DNA of 64,000 nt from an uncultured Oscillibacter sp. (GTDB lineage: Bacteria > Bacillota > Clostridia > Oscillospirales > Oscillospiraceae): NCBI GenBank assembly GCA_910577405.1, contig CAJTMG010000019.1, positions 5,388-69,387 on the forward strand, read 5' to 3'. Each line of letters begins with the position of its first letter. Within the stretch, counting starts at the first letter, position 1. Below the pieces are notes generated by a model. The model made no database searches, was not told the DNA's origin, and was given only the letters and a program-made list of their open reading frames with translations. Positions 16,667 to 26,233 of the stretch are shown here, piece by piece. The translations under genes and the position numbers were made by a program.

Positions 16667-17552
16667 AGTAAAGAACACGGTAAAACGTTTTGGAGAATTC
16701 GCGGCTTTGGACGGGGTGTCCCTGACGGTGCCCGCGGGAAGCGTTTACGGCTTGGTGGGTCCCAACGGCGCGGGAAAATCCACCCTCATCCGCTGTCTGA
16801 CGGGCATCTATCAGGCCGACGAGGGCACGCTTTCCATCGACGGGCAGCCGGTCTGGGAAAACGAAGCCCTGAAAAGCCGCGTCGCCGCCATCCCTGATGA
16901 TTGGTATTATTTCCCTCAGGCGACCATCCGGGATATGTGCCGCTTTTATCGGGGATTCTATCCGAGATTCTCCATGGAACGGTACGAAAAGCTGAAGGAA
17001 GTCTTTGAAATCGACGAAAAGCGAACCCTGCGGCGTTTGAGCAAGGGAATGCAGAAGCAGGCGGCATTCTGGCTGATGCTGAGCTGTATGCCCGACTGTC
17101 TGATTCTGGATGAACCCGTGGACGGCCTGGACCCGGTGATGCGCCGTCAGGTCTGGTCTCTGGTGCTGGGAGACGTGGCGCAGAGGAATATGACGGTGCT
17201 GGTGAGTTCCCATAACCTCCGGGAGTTGGAGGACGTTTGCGACCATGTGGGCATTCTGGACCGGGGGAAAGTCCTGCTGGAACGGTCCCTGGCCCAGCTC
17301 CAGGACAATATGGTGAAATTGCAGGTGGTCTTCAAGGACGGCGGGGATGTGCCTCCGGAAATCCCTGTGCTGCACGCGTCCAAGGTGGGCCGTATCCATA
17401 CCCTGATTATGCGGAACAACGCGGAGGAAGCTGAAAATATGCTGGCGGCCTATGAACCGATGCTGGTGGACGCGGTGCCGCTGACACTGGAAGAAATCTT
17501 TATCTATGAGTTGGGAGGGGCGAATTATGCAGTCAAAGACATCGTACTTTAA
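16659..17552 (+). CDS. ABC transporter ATP-binding protein (YtrB-like)
   Basis: 297 aa with Walker A GPNGAGKST (about residues 34-42), a signature region LSKGMQKQ, Walker B CLILDEPVDGLDP and the H-loop (VSSHNLRE), followed by a C-terminal domain of unknown binding function. Overlaps the GntR gene by 8 nt with AGGAGG 7 nt before the start. Together with the next gene it forms an exporter-type ABC system of the GntR/YtrA-regulated class, often linked to cell-wall antibiotic or peptide stress. The substrate is not visible. Confidence 0.9.
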   Translation: MIEVKNTVKRFGEFAALDGVSLTVPAGSVYGLVGPNGAGKSTLIRCLTGIYQADEGTLSIDGQPVWENEALKSRVAAIPDDWYYFPQATIRDMCRFYRGFYPRFSMERYEKLKEVFEIDEKRTLRRLSKGMQKQAAFWLMLSCMPDCLILDEPVDGLDPVMRRQVWSLVLGDVAQRNMTVLVSSHNLRELEDVCDHVGILDRGKVLLERSLAQLQDNMVKLQVVFKDGGDVPPEIPVLHASKVGRIHTLIMRNNAEEAENMLAAYEPMLVDAVPLTLEEIFIYELGGANYAVKDIVL

Positions 17553-19511
17553 TCCCACGCAGTTCAAAAAGAATCTGACGCGGTTCTGGCCCTTGTGGGG
17601 AGGCGCGTCCCTGCTTGGAGTCCTTGCGCCGCTGGCCCTGCTGGTGGAGATGATTCAGGCGGGCTTTGATGTTGCTGTCAAGCCGCTGGAAATGACCCAT
17701 GCGCTTTACAGTACACTCGCTTATATCGTGCCCGTCGTATCCCTTTTGTACGCGGTCCTCTGCGCGCTGGCGGTCTGGCACTACCTCTATAATGCCCGCA
17801 GCGTCAGCCTTTACCACAGCCTGCCCATTACCCGGAGGGGCCTGTTCCTGACCAACTTCCTCTCCGGCATGGCCATGATGCTGATTCCTTACGCCGTCAC
17901 CGGAGCGCTGACCATACTGGTTTTCGCTCTGGCGGGCTGCTTTGAACCGGTGGGCATTCTGGTGACCATCCTGGGCGTGATTGGCGACAGCTTTTTCTTC
18001 TTTGCCTTTGCGACCTTTGTTGCCTTTATCACTGGAAATCCCTTCGCCTGCGCCGCGTTTTATTTGATCTTTAACTTTTTCTTTGCCGCCGCGGAAATGC
18101 TGGTAAGCATCCTGATGACTGAGTTCTATTTCGGCGTGAATCGGACCTATGACGGCGTGCTGGCATTTCTGTCCCCGGTCATTTTCATGACACAGAATGT
18201 GGGCGTCAGCGCGCAGTCGAAGGAAGTCGTGACCCCTGACGGTTGGATCGACTATGGCAATTATGAGTTCGTCCGTCTGCAAAACGGCTGGGTAATCGGC
18301 GTGTATGCCCTGGTGGGACTGGCTTTGATGTTCTGCGCCTGGCTGCTGTACAAACGCCGTCGGAGCGAGAGCGCGGGTGATGTTGTCGCCGTGGGCTGGA
18401 TGAAGCCTGTGTTCCGTTACGGCGTGGCCCTTTGCAGCGGACTGGCCGGAGGCGAGATGCTGTATCAGATTCTGTTTGAGGGCTTTGAAAAAGGAAGCAC
18501 CGCCAACGCAGCCCCCATGGCCTTCTGTATGGCGATTGCGGGCGTGATTGGCTACTACATCGCGTCCATGCTGCTGGCCAAATCCATCAAGGTCTTCCGG
18601 GGCGGTACCTGGAAGGGCGCGGTTGGGACTGCCATTGCTGCCACTGTCCTCTGCGGGGCGATCGTCCTGGACCCGGCGGGCCTGGAATCCTGGGTGCCCT
18701 CCGCGGGAGAACTGGAGACATCAATTATGAATTCCACGGTCAATGGGGCGGCTATGTCAGCGCGTCTGTGAAGGACCCTGCAACCATCGAGAAGATTCTG
18801 GACCTGCACAAAACCATCATTGCGGAAAAGGACCTGCTGGACCATGAGAACTATGATTCCCAGATTATCATTCTGAACTATCTGGACACAGACGGCAAAA
18901 TCCACCACCGCTATTATGATGTGTACTGTGAGCGCGATGCCGTGCCGGAGTCAATGATTAAGAGCGCACAGCTTGCCTGCGACCCCGTGATTCAGGAGGA
19001 CAATATCTTCCGCAATATAAAGCATGATAATATCATTTCCTCACGGCTCACCGGCGGCTATATTGATTATCTCTACAACATGGAAACCAAGGAGTATGAA
19101 ACCCGCGACTTGTCCCGGGAGGAAGCGCAGATTCTGGAAGACGCCATCCGCCGTGACATCGCCGCAGGGCACTTCGGCATGGCCATTACAACAGCAGATT
19201 ATAACGAATATATGGAAACGGCCTGCCGTGGGAACTTCGAGCTGAACTATAACATCACCTATCAGGTAAACAATGGCGGCGAAAACGAAACCCGCAATGA
19301 CAGCACCGGCACTTCCATCAATATCTCCACCCACTGCACCGAGACGCTGGATGCTCTGAAACAGATTGGCGTTACGGACGAAACCCATAAGATTCTCACC
19401 CGCGCGGAATTCCAGAAGCTGACGAAAGACGAGGACATGGAACCGGATTACTACTACGACGATTACTATGACTCGTATGTGGAATATCCCGAAGCCGTTT
19501 GTTACGATTAA
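17527..19511 (+). pseudogene. ABC transporter permease, broken by a frameshift
   Basis: The first reading frame (17527-18771, 414 aa, start after GGGAGGGG) encodes six or more membrane segments, and the gene continues in another frame (open to 19511) as a soluble C-terminal domain. At 18715-18722 the frames join naturally if one base is added: the upstream frame ends PSAGELET, and the other frame reads NYEFHGQWGGYVSASVKDPAT straight after. Permeases of this family carry such a C-terminal soluble domain (DUF6449-like, from memory), so the two ORFs are one gene of ~660 codons. Either a real one-base loss or a sequencing error. There is no slippery heptamer to suggest programmed shifting. The tail of the protein has a Tyr/Asp-rich end (DYYYDDYYDSY). 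Confidence 0.8.
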
Positions 19512-19514
19512 GCC

Positions 19515-20255
19515 ATGGACTACGCGAGAAGACGGCAGGCCATAGTCAACCGGGAGGGCTGGGAGGAATACCGGGAAACTGTCCGGCGGCAGGGTTCCCG
19601 CCCTCCCAGCCGTCAAAGGCCCGGAAGAGGCGGGAACCGGTTTCTGTTAATCCTCCTGCTGCTTTTGACAGCGGCAGTCTGTCTGGCCCTCCTGCGGAAG
19701 ACCGGCGGACCGGAACCGGAAGAGATACAGGGAAATCTGCCGGAGTACGTGACGCAGGATCTGCTGACGGAAAACCAATGGTCCCGGCCCGGCGCGGCTC
19801 TGGAGCAGATAAACGGCATTGTCCTGCATTACGTAGGCAATCCCGGCACCTCAGCCCAGGCGAACCGGAATTATTTCAACTCCCTTGCGGACGGTTCCCA
19901 AGGAATCTATGCATCCAGTCATTTTATCGTCGGGCTGGCGGGCGAGGTGATTCAGTGCGTCCCCCTGACCGAGATCGCCTACGCGTCCAACAGCCGGAAC
20001 GACGACACGATTTCCGTTGAGGTCTGCCATCCGAACGCGGAGGGGGAGTACAGCCCGGAGACTTACCGCCGGGTGGTGGAGCTGACAGCCTGGCTTTGCA
20101 GGGAATTCCACCTGGACCCGCAGAAGGACCTGATCCGGCATTACGACATATCCGGGAAACTCTGCCCCCTTTACTATGTGGAGCACCCGGAGGCTTGGGA
20201 CCGGCTTCGGGACGATGTGGAAGCGGAGCTGAGGGCCATAGCAGAAGAGGACTGA
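19515..20255 (+). CDS. Membrane-anchored N-acetylmuramoyl-L-alanine amidase (Amidase_2)
   Basis: 246 aa: a short basic cytoplasmic N-terminus, one transmembrane helix (about residues 43-61, FLLILLLLLTAAVCLALL) and an Amidase_2/PGRP-type domain (about 95-230). Zn-ligand candidates are His in LHYVGNPGT and His in RHYDISGKLCPLYY. ASSHFIVGLAGEVIQCVPLTEIAYAS and ISVEVCHPNAEGEYSPETY are typical of peptidoglycan amidases. It should act outside the cell on peptidoglycan. Starts 4 nt after the permease stop, so may be transcribed with the ABC operon. RBS is weak. Confidence 0.85.
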   Translation: MDYARRRQAIVNREGWEEYRETVRRQGSRPPSRQRPGRGGNRFLLILLLLLTAAVCLALLRKTGGPEPEEIQGNLPEYVTQDLLTENQWSRPGAALEQINGIVLHYVGNPGTSAQANRNYFNSLADGSQGIYASSHFIVGLAGEVIQCVPLTEIAYASNSRNDDTISVEVCHPNAEGEYSPETYRRVVELTAWLCREFHLDPQKDLIRHYDISGKLCPLYYVEHPEAWDRLRDDVEAELRAIAEED

Positions 20256-20347
20256 AAATTTTTTGAAAATATTTTGGAAAAGCTGAAACAAATTCCCTTC
20301 CTGAATCGTCTTATCTTATAGAGACTGTTTGAAAGGAGCCTCTTCCT

Positions 20348-20524
20348 ATGGAACAAATACAGCAAGCGGCGAAACAACCCCTGTGGCGCGTCTGGGTCGA
20401 CAATCAGAAACGCATCGTCTCCTTCCATGAGGAGGAGGACTGCAAACTCCTGGAGTTCCACAGCCGGGAAATGTTCTTTCGCTGCATCGATCAGTACACC
20501 GGCCTGCAATACCGATACCAGTGA
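20348..20524 (+). CDS. Small conserved-type protein, 58 aa
   Basis: Encodes MEQIQQAAKQPLWRVWVDN followed by KRIVSFHEEEDCKLLEFHS and ends GLQYRYQ. AAAGGAG lies 9 nt before the ATG, and the gene is followed by a hairpin, which together support a real gene. Composition is soluble. I recognise no domain and assign no function. Confidence 0.6.
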   Translation: MEQIQQAAKQPLWRVWVDNQKRIVSFHEEEDCKLLEFHSREMFFRCIDQYTGLQYRYQ

Positions 20525-20530
20525 GAATTC

Positions 20531-20583
20531 GGAATGAGAAATCAGGAATTTTTCCGGTTTGGAGAATCCTTTTTTCTCATTCC
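20531..20583. terminator. Hairpin after the 58-aa gene
   Basis: Perfect 11-bp inverted repeat GGAATGAGAAA (20531-20541) / TTTCTCATTCC (20573-20583), with a second small pairing and a T6 run inside the loop. Could end transcription in the plus direction. Confidence 0.5.
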
Positions 20584-20635
20584 CCCTTTTTTTGCGCGGA
20601 GAAAACTGTGATAAATAAGATTGGAAAATTTTTTT

Positions 20636-21211
20636 ATGAAAATGATGGGAATAAAAGGCTTGTTTTATGCTGATCTGGCGGTCTGGCTGTCCTTTCCCTG
20701 TGTGGTGTTCGCCATCTGGTGCGCGGACTGTGAGCTGCTGATTGGCGACAGTTGGACGGCGTTCCGGGTTCAATGCGTCCTGAATGCCATCGCCGCCGTT
20801 TTGGGGATTGCAATGCTGACCCTGCGTTATCGGGAAACCGGCAGAACCTTCTGGAATCGCGCGGCACTGGGGCTTTCGGCTGCCGGGATTACGCTGCTGC
20901 TCCTGAGCTGGAATTTCCTTTGCCTGCTTCTGGACGAAGGGCAGGAATATCACAGCTTTTCTTCTCCGGACGGAAGTCACACCGTGGTGGTCATGGAGCG
21001 GGTCAGCCTGATTGCGGGAGAGGTGACATTATACGAGAGAATCAATCCGTTCCTGATTCAGTTCAAGGGAAGCACGACCACCGATGATGGATACCGCCCT
21101 GTCTGCGCCGGGGATTTTTCTCTTTTCTGGGAAGAGGATTCCGTCCGACTGATTGCAGGCGACGGTATGGGCGGGGAAGCCACTGTCTCCGTCGGACTGG
21201 GCGGGGAGTAA
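20636..21211 (+). CDS. Hypothetical membrane protein, 191 aa
   Basis: Three hydrophobic segments in the first ~105 residues (YADLAVWLSFPCVVFAIWC, CVLNAIAAVLGIAML, ALGLSAAGITLLLLSW), then a soluble domain beginning DEGQEYHSFSSPDGSHTVVV that ends near GGEATVSVGLGG. The soluble part looks like a small beta-rich extracytoplasmic domain. The frame opens at a TTG at 20621, but the first ATG at 20636 is my choice. No convincing RBS. Function unknown. Confidence 0.6.
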   Translation: MKMMGIKGLFYADLAVWLSFPCVVFAIWCADCELLIGDSWTAFRVQCVLNAIAAVLGIAMLTLRYRETGRTFWNRAALGLSAAGITLLLLSWNFLCLLLDEGQEYHSFSSPDGSHTVVVMERVSLIAGEVTLYERINPFLIQFKGSTTTDDGYRPVCAGDFSLFWEEDSVRLIAGDGMGGEATVSVGLGGE

Positions 21212-21282
21212 CATAATTTGTCTGCTTTTTCACCAAAAACAGAGAAAGACGGCCGCATCGGGCTGTATTTACGAATTTCCTC

Positions 21283-21312
21283 TTGCGGCGGAGGGCTTTG
21301 ATAGGGTATACT
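21283..21312 (+). promoter_or_regulatory. Candidate promoter of the aminotransferase gene
   Basis: TTGCGG (21283-21288), 18 bp, TATACT (21307-21312), about 37 nt before the start codon. Confidence 0.45.
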
Positions 21313-21348
21313 GTGTTCTGTAAAACCAAGTCAAGAAAGGATGATTAT

Positions 21349-22626
21349 ATGAAGGCATACGCCAAACTGACGGCAGAGGAACGCCGGGAGGAATACGCCC
21401 GCCTGCAAAAGGAATTCGAGGCGCTGAAGGCCCAGGGGCTTTCGCTGAACATGGCCCGCGGCAAGCCGGGTAAGGAACAGTTGGATTTGGTCAGCGATAT
21501 TCTCCAGTTGATGCAGAAGCCTGAGGATTACGTGTCCGACGGCATTGATGTGCGGAATTACGGCGAGATGTCCGGAATCCCCGCGGCCCGGCGGCTCTTT
21601 GCGGACATTCTGGGATGCAGGCCGGAACAGATTTTTGTGGGCGGCAACGCAAGTCTTCAGTTGATGTACGACACCATTTCCAAGGCGTACACCCATGGAC
21701 TCCTCCACAGCCCCCGGCCCTGGTGCAAAGAGGAGAAAATCAAGTGGCTCTGTCCCGCTCCCGGCTACGACCGGCATTTTAAAATCACGGAGTCCTTTGG
21801 CTTTGAGCTGCTGACCATCCCCATGACCGCTGAAGGCCCGGATATGGACGCCGTGGAAGAAGCCGTCAAGGACCCCGCCGTGAAAGGCATCTGGTGCGTG
21901 CCCAAGTATTCCAACCCCGACGGCGTGATTTATTCGGACGAAACCATCCGCCGGATCGCCAGCCTGAAAGCCGCCGCCCCGGACTTCCTGGTGATGTGGG
22001 ATAACGCTTACTGCATCCATGAGTTCGAAGGCGAATATGTCCCCTTCCCGGATATTCTGGAAATCTGCGCCAAGGCCGGGAATCCGGATATGGTCTTTGA
22101 ATTCGCGTCTACCTCCAAAGTCACCCTTCCCGGCGCGGGAGTGGCCTGCTTCGCCTGCTCGTTGGACAATATGGCCTATATGGAAAAGCTCCTGACAGTA
22201 CAGGTCATCAGCTTTGACAAGGTCAATCAGCAGCGCCATGTGCTCTATCTGCAAAACAAGGCCCATACGCTGGAGCTGATGAAAAAGCACGCGGCAATTA
22301 TGGGACCCAAGTTCCGGGCCGTGCTGGACGCTTTGGATCAGGAAATCGCGCCGCTGGAAATCGCGTCCTGGCAGCGTCCCAAGGGCGGCTATTTCGTCTC
22401 CCTCAACGCCATGCCCGGCACCGCGAAACGCACCCTGGCCCTCTGCAAGGAAGCGGGCGTGACCATGACCAACGCCGGCGCTACGTTCCCCTGCGGAAAG
22501 GACCCCCAGGATTCCAATATCCGCATCGCACCGTCCCTGCCCCCCGTCGCCGAGCTTACCCAGGCTATCTCCATTTTCTGTACCTGCCTCCGGATGTCCG
22601 CCCTGGAAAAGCTGGGCCTCCAGTGA
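21349..22626 (+). CDS. PLP-dependent aminotransferase, aspartate aminotransferase (MocR-like) type
   Basis: 425 aa in the fold-type I class. Family marks are LSLNMARGKPGKEQLDL near the N-terminus, DGIDVRNYGEMSGIPAARRLFAD, a substrate loop VPKYSNPDG, MWDNAYCIHEF, and the PLP-binding Lys in ASTSKVTLPGAG. This N-terminal motif is typical of the subgroup with Pfam name Aminotran_MocR, annotated as aspartate aminotransferase. It would interconvert aspartate and 2-oxoglutarate with oxaloacetate and glutamate. Start chosen after GAAAGGATG, 6-8 nt upstream. Stands alone. Confidence 0.87.
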   Translation: MKAYAKLTAEERREEYARLQKEFEALKAQGLSLNMARGKPGKEQLDLVSDILQLMQKPEDYVSDGIDVRNYGEMSGIPAARRLFADILGCRPEQIFVGGNASLQLMYDTISKAYTHGLLHSPRPWCKEEKIKWLCPAPGYDRHFKITESFGFELLTIPMTAEGPDMDAVEEAVKDPAVKGIWCVPKYSNPDGVIYSDETIRRIASLKAAAPDFLVMWDNAYCIHEFEGEYVPFPDILEICAKAGNPDMVFEFASTSKVTLPGAGVACFACSLDNMAYMEKLLTVQVISFDKVNQQRHVLYLQNKAHTLELMKKHAAIMGPKFRAVLDALDQEIAPLEIASWQRPKGGYFVSLNAMPGTAKRTLALCKEAGVTMTNAGATFPCGKDPQDSNIRIAPSLPPVAELTQAISIFCTCLRMSALEKLGLQ

Positions 22627-22657
22627 ACCGCCGCTGAACGTTTTTCCCTTTTCTTAT

Positions 22658-22684
22658 GCTTCTTTTGCTTCTTTTGCTTCTTTT
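22658..22684 (+). repeat. Three tandem 9-bp units GCTTCTTTT
   Basis: Three perfect copies in a pyrimidine-rich strand, followed by a partly complementary A-rich stretch (AAAAAGAAACGAAAAG at about 22702-22717) that can fold back on it. A simple-sequence tract, perhaps part of the transcript end of the aminotransferase gene. Confidence 0.6.
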
Positions 22685-22833
22685 GCTTTACTGTTTTTCA
22701 AAAAGAAACGAAAAGAAGATGCCAAAGTGAAGCAGGCATTTGTTTCACACGTATAAACTCCGCCCGTAAAGGGAAAAATTGTGAGCAGACGCGCGATTCA
22801 GGAAAAATTTTTGTACTTTGGCCGGAAAAGGGC

Positions 22834-22862
22834 TTTACATTGCCGGAAGGCTGTGCTAAAGT
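22834..22862 (+). promoter_or_regulatory. Sigma-A promoter of rpsO
   Basis: TTTACA (22834-22839), 17 bp, TAAAGT (22857-22862). The ~90-nt leader from about 22869 is G+C-rich with CCGCGG/CCCGCGGGG blocks able to fold. S15 represses its own translation through a structured leader in other bacteria, so this leader may do the same, but I cannot define a specific fold. Confidence 0.65.
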
Positions 22863-22958
22863 GTTAAGGACCGTACCCCCGGCGCTTTGTTCCGCGGAGC
22901 TTCACCGGCCCGGAGCACAGTCCCGCGGGGGGAGAATTTGGAAAGGTGGAAAATCACT

Positions 22959-23225
22959 ATGCTTCGTAAAGAGCAGAAAACCGAAATCATCAACGCCAAC
23001 CGTACCCATGAGGGCGATACCGGGTCCCCCGAGGTCCAGATCGCCATTCTCACCGAGCGCATCAACGTCCTCACCGAGCATATGCGCGCCAACCCCCAGG
23101 ATAAGCACTCCAACCGGGGCCTGCTGAAAATGGTCGGTAAGCGCCGCAGCCTCCTGGATTACCTCCAGAAGAAGGACGTGGAACGTTATCGCGCCCTGAT
23201 CGCCAAGCTGGGCATCCGGAAGTAA
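22959..23225 (+). CDS. rpsO: 30S ribosomal protein S15
   Basis: 88 aa, full family length, with the S15 signature running from HEGDTGSPEVQIAILTERI to DKHSNRGLLKMVGKRRSLLDYL. Binds 16S rRNA in the 30S central domain. GAAAGGTGG sits 9 nt before the ATG. The longer open frame upstream overlaps the leader. Followed by pnp, a common pairing. Confidence 0.97.
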   Translation: MLRKEQKTEIINANRTHEGDTGSPEVQIAILTERINVLTEHMRANPQDKHSNRGLLKMVGKRRSLLDYLQKKDVERYRALIAKLGIRK

Positions 23226-23234
23226 TGCGCTATC

Positions 23235-23265
23235 AGGTGACGGGGGGCCGCTTCCTCCGTCACCT
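23235..23265 (+). terminator. Hairpin between rpsO and pnp
   Basis: Perfect 9-bp stem AGGTGACGG (23235-23243) / CCGTCACCT (23257-23265), followed by TTTG. The short T tract suggests partial termination or an RNase-processing stem, as in the rpsO-pnp interval of other bacteria. Confidence 0.6.
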
Positions 23266-23479
23266 TTGCCATTTCTACTCACGCCCCGGGAGCCGCCGCT
23301 TTTTGTGTTTGAAAGTGCGCCCGATTTGTTGGAAGCGCCTGATTTCCTCCCCGGCTTTCTTGTTTTTCTTTTTGAAAGGAAGCAGACGGACAGGAAAAAT
23401 ATTCAGCAGCGTTCAGACGTACTTTCAAATACGAAAAGGACTGCTCCCAATACTACAACAGACAGAAAAGGAGCAAATT

Positions 23480-25630
23480 ATGTCAACAATCGTAACCCAG
23501 AGACAATTCCCAAGGTATCATAAGTATGAGATGGAGCTGGCTGGCCGCCCCTTGACGCTGGAGGCCGGCAAGCTGGCGGAATTGGCCAACGCCTCCGTGA
23601 TGGTGGGCTACGGCGATACCCGCGTTCTGGTCTGCGCTACCGCCTCCGCCCGGCCCAGAGACGGAATCGATTTCTTCCCCCTCAGCGTGGACTTTGAGGA
23701 AAAGCTCTATTCCGTGGGACGTATCCCCGGCAGCTTCAACCGTCGTGAAGGGCGCCCCGGCGAAAAGGGCATCCTGACCAGCCGTGTCATTGACCGCCCC
23801 ATCCGGCCCCTGTTCCCGCACGATTTCCGCAACGACGTTTCCATTATGGCTACCGTCATGAGCGTGGACCACGACTGCTCTCCCGAAATCGCCGCTTTGA
23901 TCGGGGCTTCCGCGGCGCTGGCCATTTCCGATATCCCCTGGGCTGGTCCCGTGGGCGCGCTGAAGGTGGGTCTTGTGAACGGGAAACTGGTCTTCAATCC
24001 CAACAGCGAGGAACGGAAGGTCTCTGATCTGGATGTGACCGTGGTTTCTACCGGCGAAAAGGTCGTCATGATCGAGGCCGGAGGCAATGAGGTGGATAAC
24101 GATACCATGTTCAAGGCGATTCAAATGGCCCATGAGGAAAATCAGAAGCAAATCGCCCTGATTAACAAGATGGTGGCTGAAATCGGCAAGCCGAAGTTCG
24201 ATTACCCCCATGCCGATTTTGACCAGGAGCTGTTTGACAAGATAACCGCCGCCACCATGGAGGACGCCAAAGCCGCCATGGATACCGATGATAAGAACGT
24301 CCGGGAAACCCGCTGGAACGGCCTGATCGACAAGTGGCACGAGCTGTTTCTGGAGGAATACCCGGAAATGGACAAGTATCTGGACGAAATTACCTACAAA
24401 TTTCAGAAGAAGATTGTCAAGGCGTGGCTTCTGGAGGGGCACCGGGTGGACGGCCGTCAGAAGAACGAAATTCGTCCCCTGGGTGCTGAAGTGGGAATCC
24501 TGCCCCGGGTCCATGGTTCCGGTCTCTTTACCCGGGGTCAGACCCAGGTGCTTTCCACCGTCACTTTGGATACCCTGTCCGCAAACCAGAAGCTGGACAC
24601 CATCTGGGAGGAAACCGAGAAACGCTATATGCACCATTACAATTTCCCCGGTTATTCCGTCGGCGAAGCCAAACCCGCACGTTCTCCCGGACGCCGCGAA
24701 ATTGGTCATGGCGCTTTGGCGGAACGCGCGCTTCTGCCGGTAATTCCTGATGTGGATGAGTTCCCCTATGCCATCCGCGTGGTCTCCGAGGTGGTCAGCT
24801 CCAACGGCTCTACTTCTCAGGGTTCCGTCTGCGGCTCCACCCTGGCCTTGATGGACGCCGGCGTGCCGATTAAGGCTCCTGTGGCCGGCATCTCCTGCGG
24901 TCTGATTCAGGACGATAACGGCGGCTTTACAACCTTTATCGACATCCAGGGCGTGGAGGATTTCCATGGCGAGATGGATTTCAAGGTCGCCGGCACGAAA
25001 AAGGGCATTACCGCCATCCAGATGGACCTGAAAAACGACGGTCTGACCATGGAGATCATCAAAAACGCGCTGGAAATCACCTATGACGCCCGCTGCGAGA
25101 TTCTGGATAAGATCATGCTTCCCTGTATCGCCGAACCTCGGAAGGACGTGAGCAAGTACGCGCCCAAAATGCTGACCCTGCACATCGACCCGGACAAGAT
25201 TCGGGACGTGATCGGCAAGGGCGGCAGCGTGATTCAGAAAATCGTGGCCGATACCGGCGCGAAAATCGATATCAACGACGACGGTTCCATTTTCATCTCC
25301 GGCATCGACGCCGCCTCCTGTGACGCCGCCAAGAAGTGCATTGACGACATCGTGTTTGTGCCCGAAATCGGCGCGCTGTACTATGGCCGGGTGGTGCGTC
25401 TGATGACCTTCGGCGCGTTTGTCGAGCTGGCTCCCGGCAAGGACGGCCTGGTGCATATCTCTAAGCTGGCCGACCATCGGATTGAGAAGGTGGAGGACGC
25501 CTGCAAGATCGGCGATATGATGTGGGTCAAGGTCACGGATATCGACGAAAAGGGCCGCGTCAACCTCTCCCATAAGGACGCTGTGCGGGAAATCAAGGCC
25601 AAGGAAGCCCGCGGCGAACGCATAAAGTAA
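23480..25630 (+). CDS. pnp: Polyribonucleotide nucleotidyltransferase (PNPase)
   Basis: Phosphorolytic 3'-5' exoribonuclease. From the ATG at 23480 (AAAAGGAG 6 nt upstream) it is 716 aa: first RNase PH domain (from about 20, GYGDTRVLVCATAS and PRDGIDFFPLSVDFEEKLYS), alpha-helical linker, second RNase PH domain (from about 315, RTRGQTQ-like FTRGQTQVLSTVTL and a catalytic-region DGGVxxKAPVAG-type stretch), KH domain (about 560-620, IGKGGSVIQKI) and S1 domain (to about 700). The frame is open upstream to 23225 but without an RBS. Confidence 0.96.
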   Translation: MSTIVTQRQFPRYHKYEMELAGRPLTLEAGKLAELANASVMVGYGDTRVLVCATASARPRDGIDFFPLSVDFEEKLYSVGRIPGSFNRREGRPGEKGILTSRVIDRPIRPLFPHDFRNDVSIMATVMSVDHDCSPEIAALIGASAALAISDIPWAGPVGALKVGLVNGKLVFNPNSEERKVSDLDVTVVSTGEKVVMIEAGGNEVDNDTMFKAIQMAHEENQKQIALINKMVAEIGKPKFDYPHADFDQELFDKITAATMEDAKAAMDTDDKNVRETRWNGLIDKWHELFLEEYPEMDKYLDEITYKFQKKIVKAWLLEGHRVDGRQKNEIRPLGAEVGILPRVHGSGLFTRGQTQVLSTVTLDTLSANQKLDTIWEETEKRYMHHYNFPGYSVGEAKPARSPGRREIGHGALAERALLPVIPDVDEFPYAIRVVSEVVSSNGSTSQGSVCGSTLALMDAGVPIKAPVAGISCGLIQDDNGGFTTFIDIQGVEDFHGEMDFKVAGTKKGITAIQMDLKNDGLTMEIIKNALEITYDARCEILDKIMLPCIAEPRKDVSKYAPKMLTLHIDPDKIRDVIGKGGSVIQKIVADTGAKIDINDDGSIFISGIDAASCDAAKKCIDDIVFVPEIGALYYGRVVRLMTFGAFVELAPGKDGLVHISKLADHRIEKVEDACKIGDMMWVKVTDIDEKGRVNLSHKDAVREIKAKEARGERIK

Positions 25631-25640
25631 AATCAAATCA

Positions 25641-25677
25641 AGAGGCGCGCTGGCTGTCAACGGCGCGTCTCTTTTTT
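25641..25677 (+). terminator. Rho-independent terminator of pnp
   Basis: GAGGCGCGC / GCGCGTCTC stem with a G-U pair and a 10-nt loop, then TTTTTT. Confidence 0.88.
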
Positions 25678-25797
25678 GCCCGGACCGGAAGTGAATTCCG
25701 CTCGGGATCGGCAAAATTGCGGGTTTTTTCTCCGTTTTTATCCATTCAGGGGGCCGGAATCCGGGAGGAAATCCCTGATGTTTGTGCAAAACGACGG

Positions 25798-25826
25798 TTG
25801 ACAATTTTGTGGCGGGACCATATAAT
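25798..25826 (+). promoter_or_regulatory. Consensus promoter of the T-box transcript
   Basis: TTGACA (25798-25803), 17 bp, TATAAT (25821-25826). The start near 25833 places the whole T-box stem I in the leader. Confidence 0.85.
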
Positions 25827-25832
25827 CAAAAC

Positions 25833-26110
25833 AACCAGAGAAACCAGAGAGCAAGAGGAGTAACTGACAGGGCCACCTATGAAGAGAGCCGCAGGCGGTG
25901 GGATTGCGGCAGAGAACCTGGCGGTGAATGGACTTGTGAGGGCGGAACGAACGGCGCAAGCGCTTAGTAGAGGCCGACGGGGACCGCACCCGTTATCAGG
26001 GCGGCGCGCATGGAGCATTGAGTGTGCGCGGAGAGAGTGGGCGCTGTGCGTCAACTTGGGTGGTACCGCAGGACGGAAGTCTTGTCCCAATGAGGGGCAG
26101 GGCTTTTTTC
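25833..26110 (+). promoter_or_regulatory. T-box riboswitch, specifier read as UGG (Trp)
   Basis: The leader has the T-box order: 5' AGAGGAGTAA element, AGAGAG and GGTGGGATTGCGG stem I motifs, a specifier loop GTGAATGGACTTGTGAG with UGG at 25929-25931, the T-box core GGGTGGTACCGC (26058-26069), and a terminator whose arms are GTCTTGTCCC (26080-26089) and GGGGCAGGGC followed by T6. Uncharged tRNA should pair with the specifier and the UGGU bulge and favour antitermination. Trp fits the downstream genes (TrpXYZ-type transporter). A one-base offset would read GGA (Gly), so the amino acid is less certain than the T-box itself. Confidence 0.9.
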
Positions 26111-26233
26111 TTTTTCTACGGTATCGGAAAGGAGTTGGTCGGAATGACGGGAAACGAACGTCGATGGCGGACCGGTTTTCCATTTATGGACGCTGTTTGT
26201 CAATAAAATTCTATAAAAGACAGGAGAATTATT

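Noticed and set aside
18718..18772. Programmed frameshift in the ABC permease gene
   Set aside because: No slippery heptamer or downstream structure at the join; a mutation or base error explains it better.
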